Assembly: GCF_001949145.1 (NCBI RefSeq)
Contig: NW_019091381.1
Span: 3,090,694-3,154,693, forward strand
Direction of reading: 5' to 3'
DNA length: 64,000 bases
Source: Acanthaster planci
Lineage: Eukaryota; Echinodermata; Asteroidea; Valvatida; Acanthasteridae
Part shown: one piece after another, positions 49,201 to 61,100 of the stretch
How positions within the stretch are numbered: position 1 is the stretch's first letter
How the letters are laid out: each line of letters begins with the position of its first letter
Position numbers and translations under genes: made by a program
Notes under the pieces: generated by a model
What the model was told of the DNA's origin: nothing
The model's database searches: none
What the model saw: only the letters and a program-made list of their open reading frames with translations

Positions 49201-50239
49201 GCAAATTTACAGCAGAATAGTGGATGTGATTCTATAAAGCCACATCCGGGTTCACTTTTGCACCTCACATAAGCCAGCCATGAGAGCACTTATACAGAGT
49301 CTCCAACCTTGTACGCGTGTCTTTTCTTCAACAGAAAATACCTAAGAAGAAGCCAGCCAAGCGGAGCCTGTTCAGGTGGAGGAACCCCCAGCCGTTGTTT
49401 GTGGACCCAGATGAGACGGGCCTGCAAGTTTACGACAGCCTCTTCCAGCGCACGTACGCTAATCTCTTGGATTCGCTGGAGAGGCGGGAGGATACCTTCT
49501 ATGTTGTGTCTTTCAGGAGGGTAAGTTGCACTATCAATCCTCTTACCCACGAACCATTATCGTGCCTGTATCTACACATTTCCACATCGATGCAGAACTT
49601 CTAAGATGGAAGGTGACGACGGACAGAGCACACNCTTGAAATCCATCAGATGCAGAACTTGTTCTTTTCGCATCAACCATGTTGTCTTTGGTTTCCCAGG
49701 ATCACACGCTGTTGCCTGCCACAGCCCACAACAACACCCAGAGGCCAAGGATGTCCCTGGTCATGCCCTCTGTAGGCGTCAATGGTAGGTCCCCCTCTGA
49801 AATTTGCCTCAGACATAGTCACATTCGAAAGAGTTTGTGTCCCTAAGCAGGGCATTTTATCAGGAGTGTTGCTTTTAACTCTGAAGGTTAGTGCCAGTGT
49901 ATCTACTGTGCTCTGTCCAGAGATGTCATGCATCGTCCCAATTTTTTCATTTCGGTTGACGGAGCAATATAATCCTCTCTTCTGTCTCCAGAATCCTCCT
50001 TGAACCAACCCAAGGACCGCATTTCCATGATGCAGATTGACTGTGAGGTCATGAACACCAAGATGGTGTACCTGAAGGAGAGCCACATCCCCAGCACCCA
50101 GAACACGACTGTCACCAACCACACAGGGACAAAACCCACGACCCACGGTGGAGCACAGAGGATGACGGCACCCACGTCGGACAGCACAACAAAATTTCAC
50201 CATCCAAAGAACCTTTCAGCAAGGGTGCCTCTCTCCTGA
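37145..50239 (+). CDS. ATF6: ATF6, ER-stress membrane-bound bZIP transcription factor
   Basis: Fourteen exons join in phase to 1959 bp (652 aa): 37145-37217, 40166-40254, 41943-42051, 42674-42759, 43633-43861, 44666-44844, 45157-45234, 45873-45980, 47061-47167, 47440-47730, 48309-48399, 49335-49520, 49700-49784, 49992-50239. ATF6 is an ER type II protein that moves to the Golgi under stress. S1P then S2P cut it, and the N-terminal bZIP fragment activates chaperone and ERAD genes. The N-terminus ([16 protein letters not shown]) and the KSEPLSPP and [10 protein letters not shown] motifs form the activation region. The basic region [14 protein letters not shown] is at about 260-273, then a leucine zipper to about 323. 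The membrane segment is about 337-352 with N348 and P351 (S2P-type). RALL at 370-373 fits the S1P RxxL site. Lumenal Cys440 and Cys588 align with the redox-sensing pair, and [12 protein letters not shown] is intact. The N-terminus is closer to ATF6B than ATF6A. A 596-base gap in intron 11 could hide nothing required by phase. Confidence 0.95.
37218..40165 (+). other. ATF6 intron 1
   Basis: A 2.95-kb intron, AT-rich, with no exon that I can support. An ATTG-TTG-CCACG string near 37351 is not a true ERSE-II. There are scattered (ACATGT)-type words but no clear mobile element. Confidence 0.6.
42367..42591 (+). repeat. TTAACCCTAAC-ended MITE, near full length
   Basis: Begins TTAACCCTAACCCCCCAAGG and ends GGTTGGGGAAGATTAGGGTC, inverted at the ends. 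About 85-90% similar by eye to 61117-61339. It lies in ATF6 intron 3, just before exon 4. Confidence 0.8.
43265..43490 (-). repeat. diverged copy of the TTAACCCTAAC-type MITE
   Basis: Starts TTAACCCCTAACCTTCCC, contains ACACAGAATTGAACACC, TTCAGGCATACCC, AACAGAGTCC and GTGTGAATGGGTACGG, and ends GGAGTTAGGGTTATT. The order matches the family in reverse. It is in ATF6 intron 4. Confidence 0.65.
45157..45980 (+). CDS. ATF6: ATF6 exons 7-8: bZIP DNA-binding domain
   Basis: Exon 7 (45157-45234) carries the basic region [14 protein letters not shown] with the DNA-contact N-x-x-(A/S)-C arrangement intact. Exon 8 (45873-45980) carries the zipper, with hydrophobic heptads in [12 protein letters not shown] and [14 protein letters not shown]. 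The phase-0 boundary falls between KKKE and YLQ. Confidence 0.95.
46017..46310 (+). repeat. dispersed repeat, partner of 3606-3850
   Basis: Same orientation and block order as 3606-3850, with an internal expansion including CGACGCGACCGTAACG. It lies in ATF6 intron 8, directly after the bZIP exon. No open frame of note. Confidence 0.65.
47061..47730 (+). CDS. ATF6: ATF6 exons 9-10: membrane segment, S1P site, lumenal start
   Basis: Exon 9 (47061-47167) ends the zipper and encodes [16 protein letters not shown], the single membrane helix with the N..P pair needed for S2P in vertebrate ATF6. Exon 10 (47440-47730) starts the lumen. GGRALLGY fits the RxxL S1P site at the same distance from the membrane as RRHLLGF in ATF6B. 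It ends near NVTESHR, a likely N-glycan site next to Cys440. Confidence 0.93.
48127..48172. repeat. palindrome plus 12-bp tandem AAAAAACCTGTG
   Basis: CACAGGTTTTTTTAAAAACC is nearly self-complementary and is followed by repeated AAAAAACCTGTG units. It is in ATF6 intron 10 and has no evident function. Confidence 0.6.
48447..49042. other. assembly gap (596 N) in ATF6 intron 11
   Basis: A run of 596 unknown bases. The flanking exons (48309-48399 and 49335-49520) are both phase 0 at the junction and are contiguous in relatives, so no exon need be missing. A hairpin minisatellite abuts the right edge. Confidence 0.99.
49043..49120. repeat. 26-bp minisatellite, three identical units, each a hairpin
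   Basis: Units at 49043-49068, 49069-49094 and 49095-49120 are identical. Each contains AGTGGCAAAGGCCACT, a perfect 6-bp stem with a 4-base loop. The array runs into the N gap, so its real length is unknown. Confidence 0.9.
49634..49634. other. single undetermined base
   Basis: One N in ATF6 intron 12 (CACNCTTG); no effect on coding sequence. Confidence 0.99.
49992..50239 (+). CDS. ATF6: ATF6 exon 14: lumenal C-terminus and stop
   Basis: Encodes the conserved [19 protein letters not shown] strand with Cys588, then a Thr/Asn-rich tail ([10 protein letters not shown], possible N-glycosylation) and stop TGA at 50237-50239. Tail length and content vary between species. Confidence 0.92.
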
Positions 50240-53200
50240 ACCCGAGTACGCTTACCAAAAAGAAATAGTGGTGCAATATTTGAAGAGGTGGAAACAACGG
50301 GTGATAATGCTAAGAGACACAAACAGACAGGCACACACGTGCAGTGATACACAGCCTGATAAGTACCGTCATTCAGAAATGCTCGTATAAAGTGATCAAT
50401 GCGGAACAGGTACTTTCTTTGTTGGAATCTCTGGAAATGAAACAAGTTGGGTACCAAGACTGGCTCTTTGTCTCAGCAAAGAGGTGTTCCAATTACAGAT
50501 GGAACGTTCAAGCCCAACATCTGGTGGGAAGCGTTGGTCAACTTTTGTCAGAAGCGGCACTGCAAGTGTCAATTTTACACCGACTTTACTTAAGCATTCC
50601 TCACAACCACACATGCATCTCAGTAGAATTTGTGTAAATTTTTCACCGGCTTTATTTTCATTTCCTCACAATCATACATGAATCTCAGTAGAATTCAGGT
50701 TTGTAAATATGGCAATCTGTTGTTAAGAGTCCCATCAATTCATAGACATAGACTAGAGCAGCCGGCGTCACTTTGGCCTGGTTGGCAACCTCGATGCTAC
50801 TTAGACGTGATCGAAACTTTCCAAACCTTGACTATTTTTGTATTGATATAATGTACTTGATGCCAGACAGTGCCTTCACAAAAGGGTGGCATTCTGGTAT
50901 GTAGTGAAAAGACAGTGCCCACCAAACAGTATGCAGTAATGTTGGCCACGAACAAACTAATTTATGTTCCAAGTATTTCGCTCTAATAATACTACTTCAG
51001 CTTCGGAATTTTTTTCTGGAATATGAGACGACTTCGAGAATGAGACCTTATTACCGTGCTGAATACTGTTAGGTTTGAACGACAAACTCTTCCAAATCTG
51101 AACTTGCTGTATATTCTCTTTGCCATGCCTGATGTATCCCATAATACTGAGTTGGTTAGGAAAAATGTGTGCTAAGCAAATCGCATTGTGGCTCGTAGCC
51201 TATTACCACTTAGCAAACATCTGTGCTTAGGAGACTTCTGTGCGGTTCAGCTCCAGAAAGATTGTGCACAGAGAGTTCCTCTTATTTGAAATTGGAGTGG
51301 TAAAAAATGTGCAGCGAAATCATTTTGTGGAGGGCGAAAAATTGGTAAGTTGCAGGTACACACCCAAGAGACCAAAGCTTACAAAGCCTCAAGTCAAGTC
51401 TCTCTGGCCTTGGGACACGCCATAAATGCGTATAAAGCACCATTTCTCAACCTCCTGACATCACTCTGCATACCTCACAATTCCACACATGAACTCAGAG
51501 GCATGAACCTTCACGCCACAACATGCCTGAAGTTGTCACAAGGTCATGCGGCAGTGAGGTGACGTCTGCACGGTGCGGTAGTGTCAAACCTCAGGCACCG
51601 TGACACCTTGGGTTTGGGCTCCTTACACCTGCGTAACCCTGTATGCACATGCATTGTGAGAGCCCACAGAGATGTCATGGCCACAGAAGAGTTCTCATAT
51701 TTATGCTACAAGTCACCAAGCATGGACAGTCATTTCTTCTCCCGTAATCGAGAAAACGCGGTCAAAATATTCATAATCTCTTGAACTGTGAACATTTTTT
51801 CAAACTGGCTTTTTGACGATGGTTTCTTTGACTGTTCCTCTTGCTACGGGTAACCCTAAACACAAAACGCCTCTCCAAATTTTTGTCCAGAAAGGGGTAA
51901 CCTGGGGTAGACCCAGGTTGATCCACACAAGGTTCACACAATCTAGGTTATGCGGACCTCCTGCGGTCGTGACTCCACCCTTGGTAAAGGTGGACACAGA
52001 TGAAGAAAACCCTCTCCTTTTGAGGCCTGGACACCTTGTGTTTTGTCAAAGAATTCGGCTCTGAAGAACTTGCAAAGTTCAGGTTAAACTAGTCATTGTT
52101 TTCACCGCTGATGGGAGTTATTCGTTGTATATATTTTGTGGCGACATAACTGGAAATTTCTCGTTGTAGATTTGTTCCACATTTTTCTGTTCAAGCATTA
52201 TAAAACTTTTGTAGTTTTAGTATTTTTTTTACTCATTTCATTTTTCTTTGGAATATCAACTCAGATATTTTTAAGCACAAGACACAGTATATCTTTCCTG
52301 TTTTTCTTAAGTACCATAGGTGCAGACTTAGATAATGGGTGAAATGCCCCCCGTCATTGGTCAAAATTAACCATGAAATCGATGCCCACTGATGAGAAAT
52401 TTAAGAATGATGCATCTCATTTTGGGGCAAGTAAGTAGGAAGAATTTAACAGAAAAAGTGGTATTCAGGGTTGTAAAGGGTTGAACAAACAAGTTGCTGA
52501 GTACTAAACCGACTGACAAATTTTATGTGCCTTTTGCGTAAAAATGTTATGTCCTGATTTTTAAAACGAAAGTCGTGATTACAAAACTTACAGTGAAGAA
52601 GTTGACACTTCTCTGTTTTACTTTCATCACAGGTATTTGTAGTTATATACTCAGCTGAGTAAATGTGAATTAATTCAAAAAGTGATCAACTAATTGCTTT
52701 TGCGGCTTTGCTTTAAAATTTGAAAAGTGACACAAATTACTTGTCAGAAATCTTGCCTTGGCTGCTTTTTTCTTATCATAAAAATTATGATTTGGATCAA
52801 AATACTTTGATTTTGATCTAGTCCTGAAAATGTCACTTTCTTTTCCGGCATAACGATTGTTCAAACCAGACAATCAGTTTGATTTATTGTATAAACTTTT
52901 TTAACAGCCCTGCGTACTGATGACGTATTAGTGTGTTTACCGCAGTGCATTGTGGGATAGAATGGGGGTCAGCAGTGTTTACCCTGTTATTGTGAGCATA
53001 ATGAGCACGATTATCTCCGTTTCCACAAGGCAATCTTCAAGGACATTGTTCTAACCAAGTGGGAATGGTAAGGGTGCGCCGTCACTTTCATGTAAACGTG
53101 TACTCTTGCTGTTTCTCCCATACATGATGGCATATGATGACCCCATCCTATCCCACCATGCATTGCAGTAATCACAGGATGTCATCAGTACGGATGGACG

Positions 53201-54854
53201 TTGTTTGGTTTTTGTATTTTAGTGACCTTTTCTCTGCAAGTGCAAGTATGCGTTAGTTTCGTTTGCACGTCTCGTAGTGAATACTTAAAAGATGCAGTCT
53301 TTTATTTCAGAAGTTCAGCTTTTGCAAAAAGGAATCATTTAGTTTGCAGTTGTACGTCTTGCTGAAACTTCTTTGGGAATTTGTGTAAAAATGAGGGATT
53401 TTACATTGCTTTTTCCCATTCCAGAGGTATTTTACACAGTAAAATTCTACTGCGACAAATAAATGGCACACTTGTCAAATACTGTTCCAGTTGTTGGTAT
53501 CATTTGCCGAGTCGTACCGGCATCAAGGCCATGTGTGAATTACTCAGCTGTGGCTAGAAACGATGTAGACTGATGCCATCTTGAATAAGGCTTTTACCAA
53601 AGCCGACGTTCAGACCGCGAGTTTTCCATTCTACAGATGTCTAAAATCACATTTTCACAAATTCTCTCAAACGCTCATGATTGAAATTCTGCACCTCGTG
53701 CTTCTGATATGATTTTAAAGTTACCCAGTACATTGTATTAAGCATTAAGAGTACACCAAATGAAAACATTCGCCTCCATGCCATCTCGGCTTGACGCATT
53801 GTTGGAATAGTGTGGTTTTTTATTCACGTGATCATCTACTTGCACTACCACTAGCCCCGCTTGATATTTCATCTACAACTTCTCGACGTCACTGATCTGA
53901 GTCATGTATGGAATACAATTGCACTTGTGTGTTTAATGGTACATTGTGAAACAGGAAATTCACGAGTGGAAGGAGAAGAGAGTATATTTGGGGCAGCATG
54001 TTCAAAGTGTAAGGGCTAGACCCAGTTTCACAGACCTGCTGAGAGAAACAAATTGTTTTTGTGAACCAAAATCCAACCAAAAGTTGAAGCCGTGTGGCAC
54101 AATTTGCTGGTTACTGGTTTCATTAGGCACGGTCATCTTGTGTGCTCAAAAAGTTTGGTCCAAATCTCATTCACAGACATAATTGGGTTTCCCAGAATAT
54201 CGGCATTTTCAAAAATGTTCAGGGAAACGTGAGCTTGTGTGATATATTTAGCCTCAAATACACAGCATTTAAAATTTTAAGTTTTGGTTTAAATATCCTG
54301 ATTGATGCATTTTACTCGATGTAACATTGGCTCTTTACGTCAAAAAGCTCATGCAAAATTCAACCACATGTATAAAACTTTGAAAACACTAAATCAAAGT
54401 AATGCAAATTTAAACGAAAAGAAAAAACTATATTATATCATTTATCAAAAATTATTCTGCACAACAACATAAAACACAAGAGTTGAACATTCTGAAGTGA
54501 TTAAGTTGAACTCAGGTTTGGAACAAAGGTTGCAAATGAATGAAATTTTTCAACAGTACCCAAATAAGAACAGCGACTAACTTAGAAACAGTACTTAAAT
54601 GCACAGTTATTATAAGAAATCTGTTTCAATATAATGGTTATGATCATCTTGAAATGGAAGACCAATTGTTTCTAGCAGTAAAGAAGAAATTACACTACGG
54701 CAAGCAGCTTTTTGAAACGACTTCAAAAATTTGTCTGAAATGGCCATGCATTTAGGGAGCGGACCTCATGTCACAAACTTTGTCTGCCACTAAACTCAAA
54801 CATTTAGTTTCCAGCTTCATCTGCAGTCATGATCCAAACCCTAAAATGTACATA

Positions 54855-54976
54855 ACAGAGGCTTTGCATGGTAGCCATCTTGCAGGGCAATTTGTTCAAC
54901 AGGGAAACCTCCTTTGTGCATATCCTGTGGAACAAAAGGACTTGACACCAAGATGGCAGTTATGCAAACCCTCTGT
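54855..54976. repeat. foldback MITE, family 'GCCATCTTGC', copy 2
   Basis: Starts ACAGAGGCTTTGCATGGTAG and ends GCAAACCCTCTGT. The left arm has GTAGCCATCTTGCAGGGCA and the right arm CCAAGATGGCAGTTATGC. It matches 5899-6021 and 55440-55567. Confidence 0.85.
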
Positions 54977-55439
54977 TGGGAAATTTTCATTCATTTCCCC
55001 TGAATAACATTCCAGATGGAATGGTACCCTTTCCATCTTAAAAGTTTCCCTGGGAAACACTGTCAAGGGACCCTTTTTAGTGTCTCCAATGGCACATTCT
55101 TTGTACTTAAACTGGGACACCACGGCCATAGAACAGTAAAGCGGCTTTACTCTCCAGAATACAGCAAAGTGCAACATAACTGGATTGGAGTATTTCACAG
55201 TTAACTGGGGATGACTTTCATGAAATAGGTTTTATGGGCAGTTATCACAGTCGGCTTCATCTCTGTCAAGAGCTCTGTCTCGAAAATCAGTCCCCCAGTG
55301 TAGGCCTCTACAGTTCAAATTAACTAGAAATACTTCAACGTTTCACTCTGTTGCTTGGAGTTCAAAGTTCAGGAACAACTTCACTGTTGGGGGGGGGGTT
55401 AAATATCATGTGAAGGCTGAGACAGATACGGTGCCAAGC

Positions 55440-55567
55440 ATTGATGCTTTGCATGGTAGCCATCTTGCAGGGCAGTTCTTTTGTTCTACAGGGAAAACTT
55501 CCTTTGTGCAGACCCTGTGGAACAAAAGCACTGGCCTGCAAGATGGCAGCCATGCAAACCCTCTATT
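55440..55567. repeat. foldback MITE, family 'GCCATCTTGC', copy 3
   Basis: The left arm reads GCATGGTAGCCATCTTGCAG and the right arm CTGCAAGATGGCAGCCATGC, an almost perfect inverted repeat about 125 bases apart. It lies 460 bases from copy 2 in the same orientation. Confidence 0.85.
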
Positions 55568-58011
55568 GGAAAATTCTCTAAACTTGCATTTGAGGTGACA
55601 ACCAACAGTGCAACATGTACATGCTAGCTACTACTTTAATAACATTGTGATGTACTGTACCCAACACATCCGAGAACAAAAATGGAAGTGAAACATGACT
55701 TATTAGTTTCTAAGCATGTACCACAATGAGCCGAAGAAAAGTGTCCAATGTATATACGAGATTCTATTGTTCTGTTTTCATTCAATATATCAAACTAAGC
55801 ATGCATAATAGTGAAACTGTTCTGAAAGCAGAAATCGTTTTAAATAATATGAAATGTCACTGGAATAACTTTTAAATGCTCTTCTGTAGAACGACCACCT
55901 TACCTTTTTACCTTCCCTAGATTATATGGGCGCTCACAGTGGTGTTCTTCCCAACAAATATTCCAAGGCATCACTGTACAGTGCAACCCAATTTTTCAGC
56001 ACAAATTCATGTTATGTTCCTGTTTGTATACCAGGTCCCAGACTTGAAAACTCTGCCCACAAGTGACATCCCTCAATGGTAACAAATACAGAGTGCTACA
56101 AATGAACAACAAAGGTGCATGGATACCAGGCACAAATTGGCAAATACCACTATCACACTGGTACCCATATCCTCTTGCATGGAATACAACAGGGGGATAG
56201 GTGCACCGGGGGCCAGCCAAATACAAGCCTTCCCCTGTGCACAAGCACAGAAGATTCCTGTTTGCAACAGGGGGACCAGTGTATTTGGACCTGTGACAGC
56301 TGCCTTGCATTTGTCTCAAATAAAGCCCATAACCCTGTTTGTTTCACAACGTAGATTCGGATCTCAATCAGTGATTGCAGTACTGGATAGCACCATCCAT
56401 TACGATCTGGCATTAGTGAACCAACTTCGGATCACTAATTGCGATCCGGATCCGCGCGTAACAAACTGGTCCTAAAGTGAAAGAGACATCTCAGCTACTG
56501 AAGGTTCCGACCTTGGACTTAATCACACCATACGAGACTGGTGCCTCCACTTTGCACAAACATTTCCACATAACTTATTTCTTCAATGACTATTGACTTC
56601 CTGGATTAAAATATATTCATAAAGTGCAAAGTAACGACAAAGAATTCATATTTACACACAGCCAGATGATCCCCAAAAAAGAAATATGTAAAGCGAATAA
56701 AATCTCATCTTTTAGTAACCACTCAGCAAGAACAACTTTACGTTCATTTTTTTGGTTTATTCCTGATAATTTGCTGTTAATTTTAGGCTATTCCAAAAGA
56801 TAAATCCATCCCAAAAAACGTCGGCCCCAGCCTCTGTGCAAGTGGGGTGATGTTGCTCTAAATCGGCCGTTTTTGCAGATTCAATTTCTGAAGAAATTAA
56901 GGTCCACATTCGAGATCTCCCCTCCAACTGCTGCTGTCGTCAGCCAAAAGTGAGAGAATCTTTACATGAGCGCTTCATCAGCATTGCTGACATGGGTGCT
57001 GCCAGGATTTTTTTTTGGGGGGGGGAGGATTTTCTGGGGGTCAACGATGCACTTATAAACCATTAACAGTATAAGAGGTCGATTTTGAGGTTTTTCTTCC
57101 GAGCAAATAGGTGAATTTCACCCCCTTTCATACTTTTTATATTTTCTTTTACATTTTCTTCCCTTTTTTTTAGGGGAAAAAGAGCCCCCCTTTTCCCCCT
57201 AGGATCCCCATGATTGTGGTGTAAAAGACGCAAATCTTCAGGGACATTCTCAGCAGAGAATAGCCAAAGAATTATATAGTGCAGGAAATTGCAGCCAGTA
57301 ACCAGCTGATCTTCTGCATTCAGCAACATCTTGGGGTGTGTTTTCGACAGCCCTGAACCTGTCTTTCCGTTCTGGTCATTGGTTAGAGTGTTTTTTTTGC
57401 GGCATGGGTTATTCTGCTTGTGTGATGTCATCGTCCTGACTGACCAAACAAGAACCTGAAAATTGGAGCTGGTTCGTCATCGGTTCAAAATGGTGAAAAA
57501 TGAGCAGGCATTCTCTCAGTGTTAATCGTGTATTTCCAACTCTGATGTTACGTGCAGCAAATCAGAAGGGGAGCACGCGTTCTGAGAATGGGACAGAAGG
57601 GAGCAGCAGTGGAAAGAAACTATGCCAAATACTGACTGGAAATGGCATCAACACTAACATCCTGCCACCTTGTGCTCTGTCATAACGACAACTGACGTAA
57701 CTCTTTTGTGGTTCTTTGGTTTTGGGTTTTATAATGTACTGTTTTAATGTTTTGTTTTGTTTGTTGTTTTTGGTTTGGCACGGGCTCAAACATGTTTTTG
57801 GTAATCGCTTTGATGTAACGAACATGCTTCTGGTTATATCAGGAGTCACAAAAACACACCCCTGCACTAAGCAGCTCCCTGGAATCGTCCCCAGGTTGCT
57901 AATATCAGACAGCTTAGTCAGTCTAATTACTATGTGCAAAATGAAAAAATGTAAATTTTTTAAAACTCTGTTTTGGTTAAATCTTAATGGTTTTCTTAAA
58001 CTGCTTTCATT

Positions 58012-58119
58012 TTAAGATATCAGTTCCAGATAAGTGAGCGGTACCCTGCCCTGCTGGCTCCCTCTCTCTGCCATCATCCAATCTTTGTCCATGCCAGGCA
58101 GGCTGTACACTGTGATCAC
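58012..58119 (-). CDS. SH3GLB1: endophilin-B last exon (second half of SH3, stop)
   Basis: Thirty-six codons including stop (TAA, 58012-58014), acceptor CCACAG. Contains the SH3 Trp in DKDWM and the ..VPLTYLEL strand typical of endophilin-B. Confidence 0.93.
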   Translation of the reverse strand: MITVYSLPGMDKDWMMAERGSQQGRVPLTYLELIS

Positions 58120-61100
58120 CTGTGGGGCAAAGGACACAGATGTGAGACCAGAAGCCAGACTTCCACTTTGAAATGCTAACAGTCAAATCACATGCCAGAG
58201 TTCATGCCCAAATTAGGCAAGAATTTGAGCAAACAAGTGTCTCCATCTTGACTTCTAGAAATATGGGTTGCCAGTGTGGAAGAGAATGCTATTGAAAAAC
58301 ATTTGAAACTGCTCATCAGCATGTGCCGCTGAATATTAAACAATTTCATGATCTAATGTTGCCCGCTACTTATCACACTTTTCACTTCTAACCCAACAGG
58401 CCCAACTGAGCTGTACTTTTCATTTAATTATCTATAGCAAAACAAAAAACCCAGTGTGTCAAAATGATCGACAGTGTGCACAAACATACAAAAATACTGG
58501 AAATAGAAGCACAGAAATATATCAGCAATCTTCTCACATCACTAAGCTTTCTGATTCATAGTTGTGAAAAGCTTTTGAATCATGTGCAGGACTTCTCAAA
58601 AGTCATTCACCCATTGCAATGTTTGCCTTGCTAATAGAGGCACGTAGGGTTATGACAGCTAGAGCAATGAGAACAAGCCAGATGTGTTAGTTTGCTCTCG
58701 ATTCCCTTTTTTGTCCGACAGCCTCCTACTTGGAATTTAGACATCTAGTTCCTTCATGTCTGTAGCCCACAAATCCAGTTTTCTGATGGAGCATGTGTTG
58801 TTAGCATTAATAATATTTTGTACGCAACAAAAACTGATATATTAAACCGTATGCCATGAGGCATTTCAGAGAATCTAAGAAAAGTTATGAAATGGTGAAC
58901 TGCACATGATCGAAAACCCGCCATCACTTTCCACCTCCCTCTGTTGTACTCTCATGCAGTTACAAGCATTTCCGCATTTGCAGGCACCATGCATATTCAT
59001 GAGGGTTAGAGAAGCAACCCCAACCAATCACAAGGGTGGAAACAACAACTAATGCTACAGTGAAAAGAGCTGTCAATCAATGACTCCATGTCCCTCTCTG
59101 AGAAGTGTCAGGGTTAGTTTGACTAAGCAGATGGAGTAGAAAATACTTGACACTACCAGAGTATTAAAAGGACTTTAATAAAAAGAATATGCTTGCCAAT
59201 TACACATTTCTGGGACGTTTTGGAGGCAATATTTCTCTAATCACTTGTTGGAAATGTAATGCCAAGTCTATTTTGTGTTACAGGCTTTTTTGTCAAGGTG
59301 AATTTCTATGTCTCGATGTCAAACTTGCGTACCTCATCTGCAAGACAGGACAGTTCTGTTGGGTCTGACGCATCGTAGTCGTACAGCACCCGTGCCTTTC
59401 TTCTGCCACTTTGTGCATCTGTGGGGCTGTCTTGCAGTATGTCGCCCCCTATAGGCGGGGCGGAGGGGCTCGAGGGATTGCCCACGGCCTGGGGTGGGTT
59501 ATACGGTCGGATGTTACCCAGCGACCCGGGAATGCTGTGTCCGGTGGTGTCATTGGCGAGCAGGGTGGAGGGAACAGAAAAGAGGGAACCCGGGGGAAAA
59601 GGGTGGGGGATAATGACGAAGAGCCAAAGAAAGAAATGAAAAGAGAAAAGCTGAGCCACGTCTGATGACACATGGATATCATGCAGGTGATTTGAGTAGC
59701 GGAGAGCATGTGGTCAACTGTGCAATTCTTTGTTTCCACCAGCTGAACAGTTTTCCTACAGCAAGTTTTTGCTACAATAGCCCCCCCAAAACGAAAGCAT
59801 GCAGTATTCGATGTTTTCCATTGGTAATGCCCCCCCAAAAAAATCAAAACGGCTGGCAAAAATCAAATAGTGCATTTTCTTTATTAAACAGAAAACAGAA
59901 ACCCTCCATGTGCATAACCTGATGGGCCACACCAGGACTGTTCAGAGAACAAACAAATGGCTTCAATCCTTGTTGCCAAGGCAACCGATGCACATTGACA
60001 GAATGGCCTGACATAATTTGTGATCATGCACATGGAAATTTTTAATGGCCTTTTGAAAATGATAAACATGCTGCAGTGCTTTCGTTTTGAAAGCGTCGTT
60101 TTGGCAAAGTTGTAGTCGAATCTGTTGTTAAATCCACTCATCTGTCAATTCACAAGTCTGATCTCAGACAACTTGGAATGCCTTTGACGGAATTTATTCA
60201 AACAGCTTTTGCCCTGGGCTCAATTTCACGGCACAACTACGCACATGATTTTAAGCTATAAACAGAGGCTCTGTCTATTTCATGACGACCGTAAGCAGTA
60301 AGCACGGTAAAAGGCACACTTACCTTGGAGGGAAAAGCTGCTTAACAAAATGACAAAACAAAAAAAATTTGTGCGCGCAACTGTAAGCACAACCATGTCA
60401 ATTAACCATCGCCATGAAGTAGTGCTTATGGTTAGCAAAATTTTCTGCTATAGTAACCACAACTTTTCTGCTAACTGTTGAGCAGCGCCATGAAATTGGG
60501 CCCTGACTTCAGACTGGGTGACCGGAGCGATAATTTGGTGCTCTAGTGTACTGCCTCAACAAAGTTTAGCTGGTGCACGCAGAGAATGCATACGCCACAA
60601 CTGCCCTCAGCTACGCAAAACCCACCTTTTGCTGGTGACCTTTCACCTTTGACCTTTTACCCTTCTTGTGCTTCCAGGGCCACTTGCGGGGCCTTTCCAC
60701 CATCGCTTCTATTGGTATTAAATCAAACACACTTTTTGCCATTTCTTTCCCTTTTTTTTGCCTCAAGAGATGAGGCACTGTTACAACTGGCATTGGAGGA
60801 CATAAGAATGTCCAGTGTAGGACAATGCTGTAGTCAGGTCCTCAGAAGTCAATCACAAGTCCTCACAAGTGCATAGTGAATCTGTCACAAGTCATACAAA
60901 CTCAGATCAAGTCAAAAGTCATTCAAACACATGGTGACACAGGCGACACTGTTACACTGTTCCTCCCTTGTTTCTTGGAACAAGACTTTGGATTTGACTT
61001 GTGAGGGGATCCGACTACAACACCAGCACAAGACCTAAAAACAATGCCAATCGGGGAACAAGACTTTTGAGTGGACTTGCGAGGGGATCAAACCACAGCA

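Larger units (their letters stand above)
50240..58011. other. intergenic region between convergent ATF6 and endophilin-B genes
   Basis: About 7.8 kb with no exon I can support. The first part must hold the ATF6 3' UTR; an AATAAA occurs at about 53458. Two foldback copies lie at 54855-54976 and 55440-55567. There is a G9 run at about 55388. All open frames are short. Confidence 0.55.

Noticed and set aside
48405-49272. Long open frames across the N gap
   Set aside because: They consist almost entirely of unknown residues; the frames exist only because N has no stop codons.
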